From assembly GCA_021781095.1 (NCBI GenBank), contig JAJXXM010000097.1, positions 1-11,402 on the forward strand: a stretch of 11,402 nt of DNA, in the 5' to 3' direction. Below are positions 6,931 through 11,402 of this stretch, in pieces (position 1 is the stretch's first letter; each line of letters opens with the position of its first letter). Both the position numbers and the translations under genes were made by a program. The notes under the pieces are model-generated. The model ran no database searches. It saw only the letters and a list, made by a program, of their open reading frames with translations, and was not told the origin of the DNA. The DNA is from a bacterium (lineage in GTDB: Bacteria; Eremiobacterota; Eremiobacteria; Baltobacterales; Baltobacteraceae).

Positions 6931-7653
6931 ATGAACGGCGTCGGTATCGATACCGCGCGCGCGTTCGAGCGTATCGAGGAAGCGAAACAGCGCGTCGGGC
7001 GCGCATTTACCCCCGGGTCGGCGGCGCGGGGTGGAGATATCGCTTCGCACGCGGTAGCGCAACGCACGCTCGATCCGCTGAGCGTGGCGGCGCCCGAGGG
7101 CGCGCTGTTCGTCGTGCGAATGCGCGACGGATCCGCTGCGTATACGCACGACGGCGGCTTCTCACTGCGCGACGGCGCGCTCGTCGACGGCAACGGCGAT
7201 GCCGTGCTCGGATTCGCTCGCCCCTGTGCAGCGTTAGCGCCGCTCGAGATCGATTCCGTCGATCGCGCGATGCACGAAGTGCGCAACGTCCGTCTCGATG
7301 CCGACGGAGGGTTGCGTTACGATCGTGATATCTTCGATCCTCGCACGGGGCGCACGCAGCGAGAGAGCGTCCTCGCCGGTCGCCTCGCGCTCGCGCGCTT
7401 TCCCGCCGGAAGCCGCTTGCGCGCACTCGATGCGCGGCGCGAACGCGCGCCCGACGGCGTTACCGCGCATCTCGGCGCGCCCGGGGAACGCGGTTTCGCC
7501 GCGCTGACCCCGCATGCGCGCGCTCGCAGCGGCGTGGAGATCGACGCGAGCCTCTCGCGGCTGCAAGATGCCTATCTGCAATTGGAGGCGTTACTCGCGG
7601 CTCATAAAGCGCAGGGCTCGGTTGCGAAGACGACGATGGATCTGTTGAAGTGA
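6931..7653 (+). CDS. FlgF/FlgG-like rod or hook-family protein lacking the canonical N-terminal helix
   Basis: 240 residues. The central beta domain matches the flagellar basal-body rod/hook family: ALFVVRMRDGSAAYTHDGGF (58-77), SLRDGALVDGNGDAVLGF (78-95; the family has YTRxGxFxxDxxGxLVxxxGxxVLG) and AGRLALARFPAGSRLRAL (149-166; FlgF/FlgG have GxIxLAxFxNPxGL). The C-terminal helix (about 201-238) includes GVEIDASLSRLQDAYLQLEA in the place of the usual GxLExSNVdxxxEMvxMI. The N-terminus departs from the family: the usual helix with xxANNLANxxTxGFK is replaced by a short polar segment. FlgF and FlgG build the rod across the periplasm. Which of the two it replaces cannot be told here, so no symbol is given. 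The stop overlaps the next gene as GTGA. Confidence 0.78.
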   Translation: MNGVGIDTARAFERIEEAKQRVGRAFTPGSAARGGDIASHAVAQRTLDPLSVAAPEGALFVVRMRDGSAAYTHDGGFSLRDGALVDGNGDAVLGFARPCAALAPLEIDSVDRAMHEVRNVRLDADGGLRYDRDIFDPRTGRTQRESVLAGRLALARFPAGSRLRALDARRERAPDGVTAHLGAPGERGFAALTPHARARSGVEIDASLSRLQDAYLQLEALLAAHKAQGSVAKTTMDLLK

Positions 7654-8417
7654 AGTTTCTCTCCTTATCCGAGCGCGGTGAGGACGGCGTGCGCGAGCTC
7701 CGCTGGGAGCGGCGTTCGCTGTTACCGCTCTCCGCTGCGGCGCTCGTTGCGGCGAGCGTTCGCGAACGATTGCAAGGCGCGCTCGGGGCGGTCGAGGTTC
7801 GTCTCTTCACCCCGCGTATTCCCGACGACGGCGGATGGCGCGTATTGCGAGCCGGGGCGCGCATCGACGGGCTCTCCGGTCCGCTCGGGGTCGCCGCGTT
7901 CGTCACCCGCCCCGAGGAATTGCGCTCGCTCGTCGGGCTTGCATTCGGCACGACGATTCCCGCAAGTCGTGCGCTTTCGGTGGTTGAAGCGGAGGTCTTC
8001 GAACGCTTTCTGCGCCTCATCGCCCCGGCGCTCGCAGCGCTCTGCGGCCCCACGAGCGCGCCGCTCGAAGCGATGGGCGAACGGTCCTTCAGCAGTTACT
8101 TCGAGCTGTTGGTCGAGGGCGGCGCCTGCGGCCGGCTCGGGGTTGCGCTGGAGCACGAGCCCCGGCCGGGGGCTCCGCATGCCGCGCCGATCGAGCGAAT
8201 CGGCGAGATCGAACTCGCTCTCTCCGCGCGTGCGGAGTGCGCGGAGTTGCGCGCCGCGGAGATCGCCGCCTGGGCACCGGGGGCGTTCGTCCCGCTGCGC
8301 CGCCGAGATATTGCGCTGCTCGCCGACGGGGAGCCGCTCGCGCGCGGCGAACTGGGAGTGCGCAACAATCACTTTGCCGTCGCGATCGGTCGCGGCGCGA
8401 CTACTTCGAGCGATTGA
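7650..8417 (+). CDS. FliM/SctQ-like C-ring protein with C-terminal SpoA domain
   Basis: 255 residues, versus about 330 for FliM. The C-terminal part (about 184-247) is a SpoA (surface presentation of antigens) domain: a strand pattern, AELRAAEIAAWAPGAFVPLR (198-217) and LADGEPLARGELGVRNNHFA (224-243), like FliM/FliN and the SctQ family. The middle (about 72-170) could be a reduced FliM CheC-like domain, with LSVVEAEVFERFLRLIAPAL (109-128). The N-terminus lacks the LSQxEIDxLL peptide that binds phospho-CheY in FliM, so this protein is closer in layout to injectisome SctQ. It would form the C-ring together with FliN, encoded next. GTG 7650 overlaps the previous stop by four bases. Placement before fliN is the strongest support for a C-ring role. 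Confidence 0.75.
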   Translation: MKFLSLSERGEDGVRELRWERRSLLPLSAAALVAASVRERLQGALGAVEVRLFTPRIPDDGGWRVLRAGARIDGLSGPLGVAAFVTRPEELRSLVGLAFGTTIPASRALSVVEAEVFERFLRLIAPALAALCGPTSAPLEAMGERSFSSYFELLVEGGACGRLGVALEHEPRPGAPHAAPIERIGEIELALSARAECAELRAAEIAAWAPGAFVPLRRRDIALLADGEPLARGELGVRNNHFAVAIGRGATTSSD

Positions 8418-8424
8418 GGGAACG

Positions 8425-8694
8425 ATGGCGAGTAACCACGGCACGCAAAAGAATATCGATGTTCTCCTGCACGTACCGATGCAGGTGACCGCCGAATTGG
8501 GCAAGACCAAAATGTCGGTGGAAGACATTCTGAAGATCGGCACGGGGACGATCATCGAACTCGACCGGCTCGCCGGCGGCCCGGTCGATCTGCTCGTCAA
8601 CAATAAACTCATTGCGCGCGGCGAAGTGGTCGCCGTCGATGAGAATTTCGGCATTCGGGTGAGCGAACTGATCGCGAGGCCGCCCGCACCATAA
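8425..8694 (+). CDS. fliN: Flagellar motor switch / C-ring protein FliN
   Basis: 89 residues consisting almost only of a SpoA domain. Landmarks: IDVLLHVPMQVTAELGKTKM (11-30), SVEDILKIGTGTIIELDRLA (31-50), GPVDLLVNNKLIARGEVVAV (52-71) and DENFGIRVSELI (72-83). The last two are nearly consensus FliN. FliN forms the base of the C-ring and docks FliH-FliI. It is the best conserved C-ring gene here, in contrast to the divergent FliM-like partner. AGGGA shortly before ATG 8425 is a good ribosome binding site, and a seven-base gap separates it from the fliM-like stop. The stop is followed by a 60-base gap holding a strong hairpin before fliP. Confidence 0.95.
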   Translation: MASNHGTQKNIDVLLHVPMQVTAELGKTKMSVEDILKIGTGTIIELDRLAGGPVDLLVNNKLIARGEVVAVDENFGIRVSELIARPPAP

Positions 8695-8723
8695 CCGACC
8701 TTTCGGAAGTATCGCGGCAATAA

Positions 8724-8749
8724 AAGGGTAACCCCTCGGGGTTACCCTT
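8724..8749 (+). promoter_or_regulatory. Perfect 12-bp inverted repeat directly before fliP
   Basis: AAGGGTAACCCC (8724-8735), TC, GGGGTTACCCTT (8738-8749): a perfect stem ending five bases before the fliP ATG (8755). On the plus strand no T-tract follows, so it is not a good terminator for the genes before. Read on the minus strand it is followed by TTTTATTG and would look like an intrinsic terminator, but no minus-strand gene is next to it. On the mRNA it would sequester the only purine-rich stretch (GGGG, 8738-8741) near the fliP start. A translation-control hairpin, protein-binding operator or bidirectional boundary are possible. Confidence 0.6.
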
Positions 8750-8754
8750 CGTGC

Positions 8755-9411
8755 ATGAATAGCGCATTGCCGTTGCTCGCCGGGCCCCACGCTACGGTGT
8801 CGCTCGACGTTCTGCTCTCGTTAGCGTTTTTTGCCGTGCTGCCGCTCGTGCTCGTTATGTGCACATCGTTCGTGCGCATCGTCGTCGTCCTCTCGCTCGT
8901 GCGCTCGGCGATCGGGGCTTCGGCGCTGCCGCCGAATACGGTGTTGACGGGTTTGGCACTTGTGTTGACGATGCTCGTCATGGCGCCGACGATGCAGCAG
9001 ATTCAAAATGCGGCGCTCGCCCCACTGCAAGCGGGCCGCATTTCGCAGGGCGTCGCCTTCGAGCGCGCGGTCGTCCCGTTGCGGTCGTTTATGCTGCGCC
9101 AGACCCATCTCGCCGATATCGCGTTGTTTACCCGCGCCGCTCGGCTGCCGCGGGTCGCGCCGGTTGCGACGCCGTTGACGGTACTGATTCCGGCATTCGT
9201 CGTCGGCGAACTGCGCAGTGCGTTCGCGATCGGTTTCGCACTCTATCTTCCGTTCGTCGCCATCGATCTTGCGGTGGCGGCGACGCTGATGGGGCTGGGA
9301 ATGATGATGCTCTCGCCGCCGGTCGTTTCGCTACCGATAAAACTGTTGCTCTTCGTGATGGTCGACGGCTGGGCGCTGCTCTGCGGAGGTGTTCTCAGTT
9401 CGTTTCGTTGA
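8755..9411 (+). CDS. fliP: Flagellar-type export gate protein FliP
   Basis: 218 residues, an integral membrane subunit of the type III export gate (with FliQ and FliR, forming the export channel). Landmarks: the first hydrophobic segment (about 17-36); CTSFVRIVVVLSLVRSAIG (36-54), the FliP signature; PPNTVLTGLALVLTMLVMAP (59-78); a soluble loop with QAGRISQGVAFERAVVPLRS (92-111) and FMLRQTH; PAFVVGELRSAFAIGFALYL (146-165), the second FliP signature; and MGLGMMMLSPPVVSLPIKLL (179-198). The N-terminus has no separate cleavable signal peptide, as in SctR and many short FliP proteins. A 12-bp hairpin precedes the start. fliQ, fliR, flhB and flhA, which usually follow, are absent: a toxin-antitoxin remnant starts 28 bases after the stop. 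Confidence 0.97.
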   Translation: MNSALPLLAGPHATVSLDVLLSLAFFAVLPLVLVMCTSFVRIVVVLSLVRSAIGASALPPNTVLTGLALVLTMLVMAPTMQQIQNAALAPLQAGRISQGVAFERAVVPLRSFMLRQTHLADIALFTRAARLPRVAPVATPLTVLIPAFVVGELRSAFAIGFALYLPFVAIDLAVAATLMGLGMMMLSPPVVSLPIKLLLFVMVDGWALLCGGVLSSFR

Positions 9412-9438
9412 CAGTACGCTAGTAGCGGAGTATGATGG

Positions 9439-9662
9439 ATGAAGCGCGAGTTCGACGGAGTCGAGTGGGACGAAGAAAAAAGTGCCCGGAACGAAGATCT
9501 TCGCGGTTTCGGTTTCGACGTAGCAGCCGACGTGTTCGCCGGAGGCTATATCGAGGCATCGTTACCGTGATTTGGACTCCTCGCGGGATGAAACGGCGCA
9601 TTATTTCCGCCCGTCCTTCATCGAGAAAAGAGCGAGATATCTATCGTGGCCATCGTGAAAAA
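9439..9662 (+). pseudogene. Broken BrnT-type toxin gene
   Basis: The start, ATG 9439, gives a BrnT-like N-terminus: FDGVEWDEEKSARNEDLRGF (5-24) then FDVAADVFAGGYIEA (26-40), followed by a stop at 9568-9570. The BrnT C-terminus is found in another frame from about 9555: IVTVIWTPRGMKRRIISARP, then SSRKERDIYRGHREK to 9662. Compared with normal BrnT (about 90 residues), the central piece that usually carries DxRxDYGExR is missing, so an internal deletion of roughly 20 codons left the two halves out of frame. BrnT proteins are RelE-fold ribosome-dependent RNase toxins with the antitoxin gene immediately after. Here the toxin should be inactive. The C-terminal frame also runs on without a stop into the next gene, a further sign of decay. 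Confidence 0.75.
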
Positions 9663-9981
9663 GAAACGCTCGGAGCTTGGATGCGCAAGCCTGCCGAAAG
9701 GATTCAAGCGGCCGAGCGAAGCGCAAATCCGGCAATGGAAAAGGGAAGACGGAGATGAGGATTTCGAGTTTTCCGATTTTCGATACGTCCGCAACGTAAA
9801 TGTACGAGCTCTCCGTGACCGTCTCGGCCTAACGCAGGAAGAATTTGCACGGCGCTATCGTTTTCCGCTGCGGAGCCTACAGGAGTGGGAGCAGGGGCGG
9901 AAGCGGCCCGCTCCGGGGACAATGACGCTATTGCTTGCGATTTCGCGAGCCCCTAAGGCGTTGGCCGACGCGCTTTCGTGA
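9646..9981 (+). CDS. XRE-family helix-turn-helix antitoxin-like regulator
   Basis: 111 residues. The second half is a helix-turn-helix domain of the XRE/Cro type: NVRALRDRLGLTQEEFARRY (52-71) with RFPLRSLQEWEQGRKRPAPG (72-91), where LxQxEFAxxxxxxxxxLxxWEQGRxxP is characteristic. The N-terminal half is polar with DEDFEFSDFRYVRN (36-49), the linker seen in antitoxins paired with BrnT-type toxins, which have a similar F-F-S-D block before the HTH. It follows the broken BrnT gene and overlaps its end. In intact pairs such proteins bind the toxin and repress their own promoter. GTG 9646 is used; the GTG at 9655 is an alternative and neither has a clear ribosome binding site. The reading frame is intact, so the antitoxin may outlive the toxin. 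Confidence 0.82.
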   Translation: MAIVKKKRSELGCASLPKGFKRPSEAQIRQWKREDGDEDFEFSDFRYVRNVNVRALRDRLGLTQEEFARRYRFPLRSLQEWEQGRKRPAPGTMTLLLAISRAPKALADALS

Positions 9982-10084
9982 GCGGAGGGAGGCGTCGTGG
10001 CAAGGGTTCGGTAGTTCCACCTGGGGCATTGCCAGAGTGACTTCGGGGCACGCATCGATGATGCCGTGGGGCTCTCGCGATTGA

Positions 10085-11032
10085 CTAGCTTGCCGCCGCG
10101 ATCGCTTCAACAACGTGCGGCTCGATCGGAAGCGACGAATCCGTGTAGCCCTTGAGAATTGCCGCTTGCGAGGAAGTGTCGGGTGCGTGTTTGAGCACGT
10201 GATTCATGCCTTGCACGATGAGCAGCGTGGCGGACGGATCGGCGTGTTTGAGGAGGTTCGCATCGGCCAGGCTGACCTGTATGTCGGCAGTACCTTGCAC
10301 GATCGTCGCCGGAATTTGGAGTTTGGCTATTTCGATTGCAGGATCGTAGGTAAACCAAGAGATCAGGTACGGCTGGACCGACGGCCGGAAAAGCGACGCT
10401 AACTCCATCGGCGGATTCGGAACCGTATGGCCTTGCGAGAGTTGCGTTATAGTAGCATCGGCTTGCGCGTATAATGCAGCCGGAAGCTTTGGCTTGAGTT
10501 GCTCGCGCAGGATCACCGGAGCCGGCCTGCCGGCACCTTCGAGGCTCACGTACGCGGTCGCCGGTGCATGCTGGACCGCGAGCATTCCGAGCAGAGAGCC
10601 TTCGCTGTGCCCGGCCACCACAATCTTCGAAAAGCGCTTATCGACCGCGAGCATACGCACCCACGCCGCAGCATCGTCGGCATACATGTCAAACCGGAGA
10701 TCGATCTCCGCCGGACCGGCTGCCGCGCTGGCAGCAACGCCTCGCTTGTCGTAGCGGACCGTCGCGATGCCGCGTGCGACGAGCGCCGCAGCAAGCAACG
10801 CATAGGAATCAGGTTGAACGACTCCACTGTTGCCGTTGCGATCGGTTGGTCCGGATCCGGCAATAATCAATACGACCGGAGAGGGGAGCTTCGTCGGGAG
10901 GGTGAGCGTGCCGCAAATCGAGCCCGTCGCCGTCGTGAGGGTGATATCAGAGTCTGCGGCTTGAGCGATGCCCCACAGCGATGCGGCAACCATGCTGCCG
11001 CCCGTGGTGGTGATGAACGTCGTGCGTTTCAT
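10085..11032 (-). CDS. Exported alpha/beta hydrolase
   Basis: 315 residues from ATG at 11032, with GAGGA (11041-11045, minus strand) eight bases upstream; an in-frame start at 11116 would add 28 polar residues before the signal peptide and is less likely. The N-terminus is a Sec-type signal peptide (MKRTTFITTTGGSMVAASLW then GIAQAA, cleavage probably near residue 25). The fold is shown by VVLIIAGSGPTDRNGNSG (53-70, oxyanion loop), RYDKRGV (93-99), the nucleophile elbow GHSEGS (Ser143), GTADIQV with probable catalytic Asp250, and MNHVLKHA with His278. The AGSGPTDRxGN block is typical of a family of secreted serine hydrolases of COG1073 type. Substrate unknown. It faces the antitoxin gene tail to tail across about 100 bases, and the SdpI-family gene lies upstream in the same direction. 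Confidence 0.9.
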   Translation of the reverse strand: MKRTTFITTTGGSMVAASLWGIAQAADSDITLTTATGSICGTLTLPTKLPSPVVLIIAGSGPTDRNGNSGVVQPDSYALLAAALVARGIATVRYDKRGVAASAAAGPAEIDLRFDMYADDAAAWVRMLAVDKRFSKIVVAGHSEGSLLGMLAVQHAPATAYVSLEGAGRPAPVILREQLKPKLPAALYAQADATITQLSQGHTVPNPPMELASLFRPSVQPYLISWFTYDPAIEIAKLQIPATIVQGTADIQVSLADANLLKHADPSATLLIVQGMNHVLKHAPDTSSQAAILKGYTDSSLPIEPHVVEAIAAAS

Positions 11033-11402
11033 TGGAGCTCTCCTCTGAGCCGTTCGGCCCGAAACCTTCGATTTTTTTGTAGAGAACGTATGAGTAGATG
11101 ACCGGCACGGCGACAACGAGTGCGATGATGGCAGTAAAGACCAGCGGATTCAAACCGACGATGCCTTCGACGATCAGTGCGATGCCGCCCAAAGCAAGCG
11201 TCCAGCCGGCGAGGCGGTGGGTTCTACTCCAAACCTCGTCGCTGGCGAGTGTCCACGGCGTTCGCACGCCGATGAAGAAGTTCTTTCGCAGCTTCGACAT
11301 GTAGTTGCCGATGAAAATCAGCAGCACGCCGACGAGTGACGGAACGACGGTTTGTATGCGAATCGCGGCGCCGGTGGCTGCCTGCAAAATGACGACGTGC
11401 AA
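10947..11402 (-). CDS. SdpI-family membrane protein, C-terminal part
   Basis: The 5' part is beyond the window end. The 151 visible residues hold about three membrane segments (PSLVGVLLIFIGNYMSKLRK, 21-40; the HRLAGWTLALGGIALIVEGI region, about 62-81; the FTAIIALVVAVPVIYSYVLY region, 88-107) and the SdpI signature GNYMSKLRKNFFIGVRTPWT (32-51) followed by LASDEVWSRTHRLAG. SdpI proteins are integral membrane proteins; in Bacillus SdpI gives immunity to the SdpC toxin, but most relatives have no known job. After the last helix the frame continues with a polar His-rich tail and does not stop until 86 bases inside the hydrolase gene. That long overlap is unusual and could be true coupling or a small frameshift that removed the normal stop. 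Confidence 0.85.
   Translation of the reverse strand: MHVVILQAATGAAIRIQTVVPSLVGVLLIFIGNYMSKLRKNFFIGVRTPWTLASDEVWSRTHRLAGWTLALGGIALIVEGIVGLNPLVFTAIIALVVAVPVIYSYVLYKKIEGFGPNGSEESSNETHDVHHHHGRQHGCRIAVGHRSSRRL

Noticed and set aside
4939..7149. A very long open frame (736 codons) on the minus strand across fliI, the transglycosylase and the following genes.
   Set aside because: Its translation is Arg/Ala-rich low-quality sequence with no domain pattern, and it lies opposite genes with clear conserved motifs. Long antisense frames are expected in DNA this GC-rich.
1665..9411. Classical injectisome (non-flagellar T3SS) identity for the whole locus.
   Set aside because: Rod proteins with FlgC and FlgF/G signatures, a FliE and a two-helix FliF with RBM3 end are flagellar. 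No secretin, SctD or needle gene is seen. A derived function remains possible, but the ancestry is flagellar.
9432..9758. Single 108-codon plus-strand frame from ATG 9432 as a real gene.
   Set aside because: Only its middle part (9555-9662) is BrnT-like; the first 40 codons are an out-of-frame copy of the BrnT N-terminal coding sequence and the end is out of frame with the antitoxin gene.
10046..10071. Imperfect hairpin (CACGCATC/GATGCCGTG with one bulged base) between the converging antitoxin and hydrolase genes as a bidirectional terminator.
   Set aside because: The stem is short and imperfect and has no T-tract on either side. It could act as a Rho-independent terminator only weakly, so it is not listed as a feature.
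11098..11304. Small plus-strand frame opposite the SdpI-family gene.
   Set aside because: It is antisense to the conserved SdpI signature region and shows no family pattern or ribosome binding site.

Overview
The window is GC-rich (roughly two thirds G+C by eye), bacterial and almost fully coding. It looks like a member of a deep, poorly cultured phylum. The compact high-GC style and the mix of genes (L13/S9, a DUF3810 metalloprotease-like protein, a divergent flagellar cluster) would fit Candidatus Eremiobacterota (WPS-2) or a relative, but that is an impression and not a phylogenetic result.

Layout. (1) 1-594: the end of ribosomal protein L13 (rplM), overlapped by a complete S9 gene (rpsI). 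(2) 630-1619: a DUF3810-type membrane protein with a zinc-protease HExxH motif. (3) 1665-9411: a tightly packed plus-strand locus for a flagellar-type type III secretion basal body. The order is FlgB-like, FlgC-like, FliE, FliF (with a FliG-like tail), FliH-like, FliI, lytic transglycosylase, an unknown protein with a possible FliK-like C-terminus, FlgF/FlgG-like, FliM/SctQ-like, FliN, FliP. Many junctions are 4-base ATGA or GTGA overlaps, so translation is probably coupled. (4) 9439-9981: a broken BrnT-type toxin gene followed by an intact XRE/helix-turn-helix antitoxin-like gene. (5) 10085-11402, minus strand: an exported alpha/beta hydrolase and, upstream of it, a partial SdpI-family membrane protein.

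How the genes fit together. The plus-strand locus supplies the MS ring, an export gate subunit (FliP), the export ATPase with its stator, a C-ring, rod or rod-cap proteins, and a wall-cutting enzyme that would let the rod pass the peptidoglycan. It is reduced in a consistent direction. The FlgB- and FlgC-like proteins are trimmed towards their terminal helices. FliM lacks the usual N-terminal CheY-binding peptide. No separate fliG is present; a short segment resembling the FliG middle domain is fused to the end of FliF instead, with no torque-generating FliG C-domain. No fliJ, fliQ, fliR, flhA, flhB, hook, filament or motor gene is in the window. The most interesting reading is a stripped flagellum or a flagellum-derived secretion device whose C-ring docks directly on the MS ring. 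The rest of the genome would be needed to decide.

Two perfect inverted repeats sit at translation starts: a 10-bp stem covering the first start codon of the locus, and a 12-bp stem just before fliP.
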